The notes under the pieces are model-generated. The model searched no databases and was not told where the DNA came from. It was given only the letters and a program-made list of their open reading frames with translations. 64,000 bases of DNA from JAKAGZ01 sp963748105 (GTDB lineage: Bacteria; Bacteroidota; Ignavibacteria; Ignavibacteriales; Ignavibacteriaceae). The position numbers and the translations under genes were made by a program. Where the stretch lies: positions 186,001 through 250,000 of the forward strand of contig CAVVHP010000011.1 of assembly GCA_963748105.1 (NCBI GenBank). The letters run 5' to 3'. This document shows, piece after piece, positions 36,776-45,993 of this stretch. The stretch's first letter is position 1. The number at the start of each line of letters is the position of its first letter.

Positions 36776-38950
36776 TTATTTTAGCAATATCATTTTTTTT
36801 GCCTGAACATTTTCCCCACATATAAGTCTGTAGAAATATATACCATTTGAAAGATTTAGAGCATTAAATTTCACTTTATAATTGCCAACTTCCTGATATT
36901 TATTTACTAAAGTAGATATTTCTCTGCCTAGTACATCAAATATTTTTATGCTTACAATCCCGGGCTTCTTTATATCATAACTAATAATTGTTGAAGGATT
37001 GAATGGATTTGGATAATTCTGATATAATTCAAATTTAATTGGTAAGGACTTATCTTTTATCTTGCCTACGCTTGTTATTCCGCCATTGTCTGTACCTAAA
37101 ATTGTTCCCCCTTCTCCAACTATCCAGCCTTTTGATTGGTTTATGAAGAAAATTTTCTTCAGCCATTTTTCAATATTATCAGCCTGCACATTCCAGTTTA
37201 ATCCACCATCATTTGTATAGTAAACTCTATTGCTACCATTTTTATCTGTACTATTACATATGAACCAGCCATGAAGATTGTCTTTAAAAAAAATTGATTC
37301 TATTTGTCCATTAATATTAGATAATACCGTATCTTTCCAGGTAGTCCCGGCATTAGTAGTTCTATAAATATATTGTTGCCCGGCTGCCCAACCGTTGTTC
37401 TCATCAATAAAACTTAATGAAAAGATAGAATTGTTGGTCCCTGGATTATTTTCATTCCACGTAGCACCCCCATCAGTTGTTTTATATATTGAATGATATG
37501 CAACTGCGAATCCAACATCTTTCGAAGAAAAGTACAAGTCCAAAATGCCATATAATGCAGAGGCCCAGTTCCAACTTTGCCCGCCATCAGTAGTTCGGTA
37601 AATATGTGAGCCGTAGTTTGCTCCACTACATGCCCATCCAAAATCTTTATCAATAAAATAGATCATATCCAGAGGTTCGTTGGAATCATGGGCAGGATTA
37701 TTCTGTTCTGTCCACGAACTTCCGCCATTTGTAGTCTTATAAATTTGTCCGGAATATAAGGAGATCCAGCCAATAGAGGAATTAATAAAACAAATATCCA
37801 TAACCCTAGAAGGTGAAGGAATATTCACTAAATTCCAGTTCTGGCCACCATTTGTAGTTCTCAATATTTCACCACTGATACCACTTACCCACCCATTATT
37901 CTCATCAATAAACGATAGTGAGAGTAAAAAAGCTGTATTGCCTTTATTAAAATTAATCCAGCTATTGCCGTTATCAGTTGTTTTGGCAATTAATCCATTA
38001 TCTCCCGAAATCCACCATTTGCCAGAACCGCCATTTGCTACTGAATTAACAGGCAAAGCACTTTTACTTACATCATTCCAGGTGGCTCCGGAATCTGAAG
38101 TATAAAAGATTTTTCCATTTGCATAGAGATTACCTGTATCCTCCCCTTTTCCTATTACAATTCCATTAAATTTATCAAAGAATTTGGCATCGCGGATTGA
38201 CGAAATCGCTTCACCATTCTTAAATTGATTAAGGTCAACATAGTCCCAGGAGTTACCACCGTCAGTTGTAAAAAATAGGGCACTAGACAATGTGCCAATC
38301 CATCCATTTAAATTATCACTAAAATTTATTGACACACTTCTCGGGGAATAATTAATTGAAGAAACTGACCACGTATCTCCTCCGTTGGTTGTACGCAAAT
38401 ATAATCCGTAATCACCAACTGCAAACCCCTGATTTGTATCAATAAATACAATAGAAGTTAAGTTATGGGGAAGATTATTATACTGAATGGTCCAATCCAT
38501 TCCTCCATTAGTAGTGTGCAGCAATGCTCCATTAATCCCATTTGAAGAAGCGATCCAACCATTAAAACTATCTGTAAAGTAAACATCATTATAAGCTTCG
38601 CTTAAGGTCGAAGTCTGCTTATCCCAGGAATTTCCTTCATCGGATGAATAAAGGATAGTTCCGCCGTTACCAATTATCCAGCCTTTTTGACTATTTACGA
38701 AAAATATTTTATTCAAATTGCTTGTTGTCTTGCTATCGATGCTTTCCCAGGTGCTTCCAAGGTTAGTACTTTTTAAAATAGTGCCACTTGCGCCTACGAC
38801 TATAATATTACTCTCAGACAAGTAAATAATATCATTAAGGTCATTACCCTGTGGTAATGGATTTTGCCATTGCCATTGGCAAAATGCTCTTAGAGAGAAA
38901 AAAAGAAATATAGTCAACAAAAAAATAAGTTTTCTCAATTGTATCCCCAT
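36776..38950 (-). CDS. Secreted YCF48/BNR-repeat protein with type IX sorting domain
   Basis: The 724-residue protein has a signal peptide (cleavage near AFCQ) and about twelve repeats of the form KTTDGGxxW-N, alternating with xGWxxG, predicted to fold as beta-propellers (about 25-630). The last 80 residues form a type IX secretion C-terminal domain: YQNYPNPFNPST, SIKIFDVLGREI, NGIYFYRL and KKMILLK. It should cross the outer membrane by T9SS and be attached to the surface. Its function is unknown, perhaps adhesion or surface scaffolding. Confidence 0.9.
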   Translation of the reverse strand: MGIQLRKLIFLLTIFLFFSLRAFCQWQWQNPLPQGNDLNDIIYLSESNIIVVGASGTILKSTNLGSTWESIDSKTTSNLNKIFFVNSQKGWIIGNGGTILYSSDEGNSWDKQTSTLSEAYNDVYFTDSFNGWIASSNGINGALLHTTNGGMDWTIQYNNLPHNLTSIVFIDTNQGFAVGDYGLYLRTTNGGDTWSVSSINYSPRSVSINFSDNLNGWIGTLSSALFFTTDGGNSWDYVDLNQFKNGEAISSIRDAKFFDKFNGIVIGKGEDTGNLYANGKIFYTSDSGATWNDVSKSALPVNSVANGGSGKWWISGDNGLIAKTTDNGNSWINFNKGNTAFLLSLSFIDENNGWVSGISGEILRTTNGGQNWNLVNIPSPSRVMDICFINSSIGWISLYSGQIYKTTNGGSSWTEQNNPAHDSNEPLDMIYFIDKDFGWACSGANYGSHIYRTTDGGQSWNWASALYGILDLYFSSKDVGFAVAYHSIYKTTDGGATWNENNPGTNNSIFSLSFIDENNGWAAGQQYIYRTTNAGTTWKDTVLSNINGQIESIFFKDNLHGWFICNSTDKNGSNRVYYTNDGGLNWNVQADNIEKWLKKIFFINQSKGWIVGEGGTILGTDNGGITSVGKIKDKSLPIKFELYQNYPNPFNPSTIISYDIKKPGIVSIKIFDVLGREISTLVNKYQEVGNYKVKFNALNLSNGIYFYRLICGENVQAKKMILLK

Positions 38951-39059
38951 TATTAGGTTTTTGAATTCCTAAATTTATGTTATGAATGGTAAATATTCAA
39001 CAATTATTTAGTATACGGTATGGTTCATTGAGTTACCGGTCAGTTGTGCTGACTATAAT

Positions 39060-39650
39060 TCAGAAATTCTTAAAATTCCCCGTTTTATTTTGCGCCAGTA
39101 TTCCGTAGTGAAAAGGCGGCAGATTAATGTTGTATTTTAAAATTGAAAATCCGGTATCAATTAGTAAACTTTTCAAATCTTCCGGCCTTGGCCTGATTTC
39201 CATTGCGGGTCCGCGCGGTGTGGAAGGATCATAATTCCAGTGAATTACCCCTAGCCTTCCGTTTTTCTTTAGAATCCTGTGCGCCTCCTTCAGAATGCTT
39301 TCAGATTCTTTGGCATGAAGAATATTAAAAAGAAATACGAAATCAATTTCTTCATTTACCAGTCCGGTACCTTCTTTTATAAAATCTTTGTTAAATAAAG
39401 ACACATTCTGCAGCTTCTCTTTTAGTGATTTCGATTCAAGTTTCTCGATCATTTCATTTTCAATATCGTAGGCGTAAACTTTTCCTTTAATTCTCTTTGC
39501 TGCCGGTATTGTAAATGTTCCGTAACCAGAGCCCAAATCGACAAGTTTTTCTATCTTTTCGTCTATCTCCAATTCATCGAGTATTTTTTCTACGTCGAAA
39601 AACTGGCTCCACATTTCCTCATCTGGCATTCCGCTTTCCCTTGCTTTCAT
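39060..39650 (-). CDS. Class I SAM-dependent methyltransferase
   Basis: The 196-residue protein has the SAM motif LVDLGSGYGTFTIPAA (about 36-51), YAYDIENEM, and post-motif ILKKNGRLGVIHW. The end, PPFHYGILAQ, resembles UbiE-like and arsenite-methyltransferase-like small enzymes, but no Cys set for arsenic is present. Substrate is unknown. It starts on its own, with no partner gene adjacent. Confidence 0.75.
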   Translation of the reverse strand: MKARESGMPDEEMWSQFFDVEKILDELEIDEKIEKLVDLGSGYGTFTIPAAKRIKGKVYAYDIENEMIEKLESKSLKEKLQNVSLFNKDFIKEGTGLVNEEIDFVFLFNILHAKESESILKEAHRILKKNGRLGVIHWNYDPSTPRGPAMEIRPRPEDLKSLLIDTGFSILKYNINLPPFHYGILAQNKTGNFKNF

Positions 39651-39740
39651 TTGTCTCCCTGATTTACACGGTAAATTTTATTGAATTTAAAAATAATAAA
39701 AGCCCGAACGGGTTTCATATTTCTTGCTGGTTTTTGTCAT

Positions 39741-39773
39741 AAAAAAACACCCCGGTCGGCGGGGTGTTTTTAA
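39741..39773 (-). terminator. Terminator of the UPF0182 gene
   Basis: AAAACACCCC / GGGGTGTTTT with a 7-nt loop. On the minus strand the stem is followed by seven T residues, just after the UPF0182 stop codon. Confidence 0.88.
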
Positions 39774-39795
39774 TTAGTACTTTAAGATTTCAGAT

Positions 39796-42636
39796 TTATT
39801 TCTTTCCGGCATCGTTTGAAAGTTTCTGTAGGAGGTTTTGCAGGTTCTCCAGCTGCTTCGCGGCCTCAGAAAATTTCCTTTGTCCCGAATATTTCAGGTA
39901 ATTGTTAAACGCTTCGTTCGCCCGCTTTATGAGTTCACCGTTGTGCGTCATAATTTTCTGACTTGAAGAAACATTCTGCTTAACGGGCTCGCTGTTTGCC
40001 GCCGCGTTAAAGAATTTATTCAGCGCCTGTTCAAATGTTTCGGCGTAGCTCATATCATCACCGTGCATCACCACTACAAGCCTGAGCTCGGGGTATGCGG
40101 CGGTTTCGGCCTGCAGGTAAATCGGCTCAACATAAAACAGCGTGTTAGCAACCGGTATTGCGAGCACATTTCCCCGGATAACGTTTGAACCTCTCTGGTC
40201 CCACAAGGTAAGCTGACCTGAGAGGAAACTATCCTGGTCGATTTTTGTCTCAACCTGCTGTGGTCCGGTGATCATCCTTCCCTTGGGGAACTTGTACGTG
40301 ATAAGCTTGCCGTAATTTTCAGGGTCGCACATTCCCGCAATCCAACCTATAAGTACCTGCCTGTTTTTAGGAGTGAAAGGAAGAATCAGCGAAAACTGCG
40401 ACTTGTTTGAGCCGGGCAGCTGCCAGATAATGTAATAAGGCTCAACCGGCTGAATATTGCTGTAATATTTTTCAGTCGCCCTTACCCAGATGTCTTCCTG
40501 ATTGTAAAAAACTGTGGGGTCCGTCATATGATATTTTTCGTACATTATTCCCTGAGTGAGAAGCATATCCAGAGGGTACCGTATATGCGCGAGCAGTCCT
40601 TTTGTCATTGCGGATTCCGGCTTAAACAGGTTCGGATAAATCTTACTCCAGACTTTTATCAGCGGATCCGTTTTATCTACCACATAAAAATCCACCGTGC
40701 CGTCGTACGCGTTAACGACAACTTTAACAGAGTTTCTTATATAATTTGCGCCGTTAAATATTTCATTTACGCTGCTGTTTAAACTTTGGCCTTTTTTGTT
40801 TTCGCCGTAACCAATTTTTTCATCAGAATTGAACGGCTCGCTGTACGGGAAATAACTGGAGGTTGTGTATGCGTCAATCATCCAGTAAAGTTTGCCGTTG
40901 TCCAGCACTATATAAGGATCGTTATCAAATTTAAGGAACGGCGCTAGAAGTTTTACGCGTTCTTCAATCTGGCGGTGAAACATAATTCTGCTGCTGTCCG
41001 TCGGGTAATCTGAAAACAACAGCTGCGTTCCGTCCCGTTTCCATCCGAATAAAAATTTCCGCCACAGGCTGCTGATCATCACGCCGCCTTTGCCGTTGTA
41101 CCGGTTGTAGATATTCTGGTTTCCGTTGGGGTAATCAAATTCTTTTTCTTTTGAGTTAACAACTACCGGCGCATTTGTAAGTTCACCGTAATAAATCCGG
41201 GGCTGACTTACAGCAAGCGAAGAATCTTCGCTTTTAGTGGGTATGTCCTTTATGAGCAAGTGAGGAAGCCCCTGCTGTGTAAATTCGTTTACCGTAGACA
41301 TTGTAAGTCCGTAGCCGTGCGTGTATTGGAAGCGTCTGTTGACAAAAGTCTGGCTCTGCTGTGGTAGATTGTTAATATCCATTTCTCTTGCCGAAACCAT
41401 TACCTGGCGTATTTGTCCGTTAATGTTGTACCTGTCTACGTCAACACCGGAGAACTGGTAATAAAGCCTGAATCCTTGGAACTGCCTGTAAGTTGCACCA
41501 AGCGCGCGCCAGTCCCACAGTCTTATGTTATTAAAAATTGCCGGATTGTTTTTAACGGTGTTCATTGTAAAAGTCCCGTTCTCTGGGAATTCTTTTTCCT
41601 GAACTTTATCCAGTCCAAAGCCAAGCCGTGTGAATTTTATATTGTTCTTAATGTACGGACGCTCATAAGTGATTTCATTCGGCTTAACCATGAAAGTCTC
41701 GAAAAGACCGGGAATAGCTGATAGCCCGATGAACCATAATAATATCATTAGTCCGGCAGTACCTGATAAAATGAAAAGCGGCTCATTGTTGGAATTTATT
41801 TTAAGCTTCTTGAATATATTTCTGTACCTGTTTCTTAACGCCGGGACTATAATTACGATACTCATAAGAACCATTAGCAGGATGATGATATTATAAACGG
41901 GTATTAATATAGTTGAATCAGTCCATCCCGGTCCGAAAACAACTCCGCTGTCTGAATACATTAGGTGATACTTACTTAATAATTTTCCGAATGCCAGCAC
42001 TAATAAAAACATTGAAGAATTCAGGTAAATTGAATTGTGCAGATTTTTAGTTGCTGCCGAAACCGAAGGGGGAAGGTAAAAGAAAATTCCCTGCTGATTC
42101 ATCCTGACAAATGATGAAATAAATGAAGCCCCCAGTGAAAGAAAAGTAATTGTGAATAATAAAATATAAATGATGTCCAGGAATGGCAATGCGAACAAAT
42201 AAAAACCAATAGTATTTCCGAATAAAGGATCAGTTGCTGTAGTGGGAACGCTGTTCAGAAATTTTAGAATTATCGACCAGTTTGTATATCCCCACACCGT
42301 ACCTAAAAATGTCGCGATTAAAACGGCAGACCATTTTATTAATTTAAAATCTTTTGGAAGAAACATTGTCAACAAATAGGTACCGCCAAATGAAACTATG
42401 ATTCCCGCAAGGGCACAGATCACACTATAAAGCATCTCGAGCCAGAATCTGTCTGTGAATCCGAGGGCTTTGAACCAGAGAACTTCTCCCCAGAATCCCA
42501 TAAACCAGAAAAACCCTGCCGTTAGAAGTGCAATAATAATTCCCAGTGCAATTTTTGATTTGTTTTTTGCTTTTAGTCCATTGAAAAATATTATTGCAGC
42601 TATTGCAAGAAATATTAGATATATAGCTGAGTACAT
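39796..42636 (-). CDS. UPF0182-family large membrane protein
   Basis: The 946-residue protein has about seven hydrophobic helices in the first 320 residues, then a long extracytoplasmic part with family motifs such as RLGFGLDKV, TYRQFQGFRLYYQFSGVDVDRY, YTHGYGLTMSTVNEF, VWSKIYPNLFKP and a basic helical tail. Length and order match UPF0182 (COG1615), whose function is unknown. It is transcribed alone. Confidence 0.88.
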   Translation of the reverse strand: MYSAIYLIFLAIAAIIFFNGLKAKNKSKIALGIIIALLTAGFFWFMGFWGEVLWFKALGFTDRFWLEMLYSVICALAGIIVSFGGTYLLTMFLPKDFKLIKWSAVLIATFLGTVWGYTNWSIILKFLNSVPTTATDPLFGNTIGFYLFALPFLDIIYILLFTITFLSLGASFISSFVRMNQQGIFFYLPPSVSAATKNLHNSIYLNSSMFLLVLAFGKLLSKYHLMYSDSGVVFGPGWTDSTILIPVYNIIILLMVLMSIVIIVPALRNRYRNIFKKLKINSNNEPLFILSGTAGLMILLWFIGLSAIPGLFETFMVKPNEITYERPYIKNNIKFTRLGFGLDKVQEKEFPENGTFTMNTVKNNPAIFNNIRLWDWRALGATYRQFQGFRLYYQFSGVDVDRYNINGQIRQVMVSAREMDINNLPQQSQTFVNRRFQYTHGYGLTMSTVNEFTQQGLPHLLIKDIPTKSEDSSLAVSQPRIYYGELTNAPVVVNSKEKEFDYPNGNQNIYNRYNGKGGVMISSLWRKFLFGWKRDGTQLLFSDYPTDSSRIMFHRQIEERVKLLAPFLKFDNDPYIVLDNGKLYWMIDAYTTSSYFPYSEPFNSDEKIGYGENKKGQSLNSSVNEIFNGANYIRNSVKVVVNAYDGTVDFYVVDKTDPLIKVWSKIYPNLFKPESAMTKGLLAHIRYPLDMLLTQGIMYEKYHMTDPTVFYNQEDIWVRATEKYYSNIQPVEPYYIIWQLPGSNKSQFSLILPFTPKNRQVLIGWIAGMCDPENYGKLITYKFPKGRMITGPQQVETKIDQDSFLSGQLTLWDQRGSNVIRGNVLAIPVANTLFYVEPIYLQAETAAYPELRLVVVMHGDDMSYAETFEQALNKFFNAAANSEPVKQNVSSSQKIMTHNGELIKRANEAFNNYLKYSGQRKFSEAAKQLENLQNLLQKLSNDAGKK

Positions 42637-42839
42637 TGTCTTTACCTTCTAAATAAGTCTTATAAAATAAGTTAAAATCTCAGAATGTTTTTAAACGTAA
42701 TCATTCCTGAGCTATTATACCAATAAGGGGAATAATTTTTAGATTTTTTGAAAATTTGCTATAAAAAGGCTTTTTGCTACCGGGCTATCTTTAAAGTAGA
42801 GGAAAAGTTAACTATTTTTGTGGGTTATAAAATCTACCC

Positions 42840-42913
<74 letters not shown>

Positions 42914-43054
42914 CTTCGGTTTTTCTTAAGTGAAAAAGTAATCAGAACCTATAGTTGCCCACCAGGATAAAAATTTTAACATTTTATAATTAACTTCAGT
43001 AATTTTCATTAATTTATATGCAGTAAAAGAGATTTTTATTACCCGGGTATTTAC

Positions 43055-44395
43055 ATGACAAAATCGGAGATATTGGAAAAAATACGGTTAGCCGGGGTTG
43101 TTGGTGCAGGCGGCGGGGGATTTCCATCTCACAGGAAACTCGGTGTAAATGTTGAACACATAATTGCCAACGGTGTGGAATGCGAGCCACTTCTTTACAA
43201 AGACCGTGAAGTGATGTTAGAAGAGACCGAAAAAATGCTTCATGGACTTGAGATTATCCGTGAACTTACTGATGCAAAAAAAATAACACTCGCAATAAAA
43301 GAAAAAAACCGGGATGCCGCCGGGGTCATTAAACCGTTTGCAGACAAAGCTGGGGTAGATATTTTTATTACAAAAAATGTTTATCCCGCTGGAGATGAAT
43401 ATATTCTGGTTTATGAAATAACAGGAAGAAGAATTCCTCCGAATGGAATTCCATTAATGGTAGGCTGCCTTGTTAATAATGTTGAAACATTAGTTAACAT
43501 TGCAAACGCCCTTGAGAATATTCCCGTAACAAAAAAGTTTCTTACAATTACCGGAGCGGTTAAGAATCCAATAACTACATCTGTTCCTGTCGGAACCAGT
43601 TTTAAGGATTGTATTGATTTAGCGGGGGGATTTACAACAAGCGATCCGGTTGCGCTTACAGGCGGGGTAATGATGGGAGGAGTTGAAACAGATTTTTCTC
43701 TCCCGGTTACAAAAACGCTTGGTGGACTGATAATTCTTCCTTCTGATCACACTCTAGTAGTTAGAAAGTCTTCTCCTCAAAAAATCTATAACAAAGCAGG
43801 TCACAGCACGTGTGATCAGTGTTCTTTTTGCACGCAACTTTGTCCGCGCTACATTTTAGGTTACCCGATACAGCCGCATCTTGTAATGCGTTCGCTGCAG
43901 ATGACTGGAGAAGCAAAAGACAGATTAAATCAATGGGCTTCAAGCTGCTGTGAATGTAATGTTTGTACTCTTTTTGCCTGCCCGGAAAAACTTGATCCTA
44001 AAAATATTTGCGTGGATACAAAACTAAAACTTCGCGAAGAACAAAAAGGATTTTCCAGAGAGGAGGCAGAAGAAGTTTTCAGGGATGTTCACCCTGTAAG
44101 AGAAGGGAGAGAAATTCCAATAACATCTCTGTACCAACGCCTTGGGATTAAAATTTACGACAGGAAAGCAGAGTTTAAGAATATAGATGAAAACATTTCT
44201 GAAGTTTTAATCCCTGTAAAATATAATTTTGGCAAAGCCGCTAACCCCGTTGTAAAGATTGGCTCAAAAGTAAGTGAAGGGGAAATGATAGCCTCAACTG
44301 ATGAAAATGATACGGGCGTTCCTGTCCATTCCAGTATTGATGGTATTGTGAAAGAAATTTCTGAAAAGGGAATTTTAATCTCTAATAATTTTTAA
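43055..44395 (+). CDS. pduS: PduS-type microcompartment-associated Fe-S/flavin NADH oxidoreductase
   Basis: The 446-residue protein matches RnfC/PduS: an N-terminal glycine-rich NADH/FMN region GVVGAGGGGFPSHRKL (about 14-29), an SLBB segment (ITGAVKNPITTSVPVGTSF), two 4Fe-4S motifs C-x2-C-x2-C-x3-CP and C-x2-C-x2-C-x4-CP (about 258-310) and a C-terminal biotinyl/barrel-hybrid-like half (IGSKVSEGEMIAS...IDGIVKEI). PduS reduces cobalamin or passes electrons across a microcompartment shell. It is 14 bp upstream of a PduT-type shell gene, which decides PduS over RnfC. Confidence 0.88.
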   Translation: MTKSEILEKIRLAGVVGAGGGGFPSHRKLGVNVEHIIANGVECEPLLYKDREVMLEETEKMLHGLEIIRELTDAKKITLAIKEKNRDAAGVIKPFADKAGVDIFITKNVYPAGDEYILVYEITGRRIPPNGIPLMVGCLVNNVETLVNIANALENIPVTKKFLTITGAVKNPITTSVPVGTSFKDCIDLAGGFTTSDPVALTGGVMMGGVETDFSLPVTKTLGGLIILPSDHTLVVRKSSPQKIYNKAGHSTCDQCSFCTQLCPRYILGYPIQPHLVMRSLQMTGEAKDRLNQWASSCCECNVCTLFACPEKLDPKNICVDTKLKLREEQKGFSREEAEEVFRDVHPVREGREIPITSLYQRLGIKIYDRKAEFKNIDENISEVLIPVKYNFGKAANPVVKIGSKVSEGEMIASTDENDTGVPVHSSIDGIVKEISEKGILISNNF

Positions 44396-44409
44396 TAAAA
44401 GGTTTTTTA

Positions 44410-44958
44410 ATGAAAGCAGCTATTGGCCTTGTTGAATTATCAAGTATTGCAAAAGGAATTGAAGTTTCGGATGCAATGCTGAAACTAGCTGATATTGAAA
44501 TAATTGTTAACCGAACAATTTGTCCCGGCAAATATATGATACTTATTGGTGGTGATGTTGATGCTGTTAATGCCAGTATAGAATCAGGAATAGAAATAAG
44601 CGCAGATGAGCTGGTCGACCATTTCATAATCCCGAATGTCCACCCATCAATATTTCCTGCAATCAGTGGAGTGAATCCCGTAGTGGATCTCCAGGCACTC
44701 GGAGTGATTGAATCTTTTTCGGTTGCGTCTATAATAGAAGCTGCGGATGCAGCAGTTAAATCTGCTTCAGTGGAATTAATAACCGTTTACCTCGCAATGG
44801 CAATCGGCGGGAAAGGTTATGTTATGTTTACGGGGGATGTCTCTTCTGTTGAGACGGCTGTTGAAACCGGAGCAGCGGCTATAGCAAAGAAAGGTCTGCT
44901 GGTACAGAAAGTAGTTATTCCGCATCCAAGAAAAGAAGTTTTGCAGTCGTGGATCTGA
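44410..44958 (+). CDS. pduT: PduT-type tandem-BMC shell protein
   Basis: The 182-residue protein has two BMC domains (about 3-85 and 96-180; AIGLVELSSIAKGIEVSDAMLK and ALGVIESFSVASIIEAADAAVK). Cys38 lies in NRTICPGKYM, the position that holds the central 4Fe-4S cluster in the trimeric pore of PduT. It should sit in a microcompartment facet and move electrons through the shell with PduS. No hexameric BMC-H, pentameric BMC-P or cargo enzyme gene is in the window. Confidence 0.9.
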   Translation: MKAAIGLVELSSIAKGIEVSDAMLKLADIEIIVNRTICPGKYMILIGGDVDAVNASIESGIEISADELVDHFIIPNVHPSIFPAISGVNPVVDLQALGVIESFSVASIIEAADAAVKSASVELITVYLAMAIGGKGYVMFTGDVSSVETAVETGAAAIAKKGLLVQKVVIPHPRKEVLQSWI

Positions 44959-45000
44959 AAGGACTATCTTAAAGATTAATATCAACTGAAAATCATTTTT

Positions 45001-45993
45001 ATGAAATTCGGATTAAAAACAGTTCTCGCTTTAGTATTATTTCCTTTTTTGTTTCTCAACGCACAATTCAAAGACAACAAAGGTTTATTCGGAAATTATT
45101 CGGGGGTAAAGAGTCTTTCAAATAATTTGCACGGGATTATCAAACAAAACCAGGCCCGCAATTCTTTGTATTTAAATAAATTTCTCAATTCTGCCGTACC
45201 CGCTTCTGCTTCTTCACCGTCCGATCTTACTCTGTTTAGTAATATTGGCAATAACATAGCCGACAGCTTCAAAGGAGATAATCTCTATCTTCATCTCGCA
45301 GGAGTTGCATCAACGGTTTTAATTGTGACAACCAATACAGATTATGAAGTCAATAGATTGTTCTATGAACACAAGGAGTTGGGAGAAATAGCTTCACCAA
45401 TAACGCGAATTGGTTTTTATCTTCCGTTTGTTGTTGGCGGTTCTTTGTATGCATATGGTAAATTAAAATCCGACGATGAGGCACTTGGCGCGTCTTTCGC
45501 GGTTTTGCAGTCCAGTATGATAGCCCTGGCATACAATTCACTTTTAAAGGCGATTACAGGGCGTCCGCATCCCGACCCTGCAAATGAAAAAGATATGAAA
45601 GGACTGAGTAAAACATTTCGTTTTGGTTTTTTAAGGGGCGGAGTATTCTGGGGCTGGCCTTCAGGGCATACTTCAACAACAATGGCGGTGGTTTCATCAT
45701 TAACAAATTTTTATCCCGATAAAAGCTGGCTGAAAGTAGCCGGTTACAGCCTTGTGGCTTATATGATTTACGGAGTTACTTCTGTGCACGGGGGCAGGAT
45801 GCACTGGTTTTCGGATGCCGTTGCCGCTGCGTTTATGTCCTATGCTATAGGTTCAACCGTTGGAAAATTTTACAGGAATAAATTTAATAAAAACGGTTCA
45901 CCTGCTCCGGCCTGCTTCGTCTCCACTTGGAGTGAGTTTTTCTTTCCAGTTCTAATTAGAAATTTAAGATCCCCAGTAATTTGTGAGCTATAA
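45001..45993 (+). CDS. Secreted or membrane PAP2-family phosphatase
   Basis: The 330-residue protein has a signal peptide (near LNAQF) and the three PAP2 motifs: K-x6-RP as KAITGRPHPDP, PSGHT in WGWPSGHTSTTM and S-x5-HG-x3-HWFSD. The catalytic His residues are present. Likely substrates are lipid phosphates such as undecaprenyl pyrophosphate or phosphatidates. The last about 12 codons overlap the convergent transporter gene by 38 bp, so the C-terminal end may be extended by a change in the stop region. Confidence 0.87.
   Translation: MKFGLKTVLALVLFPFLFLNAQFKDNKGLFGNYSGVKSLSNNLHGIIKQNQARNSLYLNKFLNSAVPASASSPSDLTLFSNIGNNIADSFKGDNLYLHLAGVASTVLIVTTNTDYEVNRLFYEHKELGEIASPITRIGFYLPFVVGGSLYAYGKLKSDDEALGASFAVLQSSMIALAYNSLLKAITGRPHPDPANEKDMKGLSKTFRFGFLRGGVFWGWPSGHTSTTMAVVSSLTNFYPDKSWLKVAGYSLVAYMIYGVTSVHGGRMHWFSDAVAAAFMSYAIGSTVGKFYRNKFNKNGSPAPACFVSTWSEFFFPVLIRNLRSPVICEL

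Noticed and set aside
43055..44395. RnfC subunit of an Rnf complex
   Set aside because: No other rnf genes are present. The adjacent PduT-type shell gene favours PduS.
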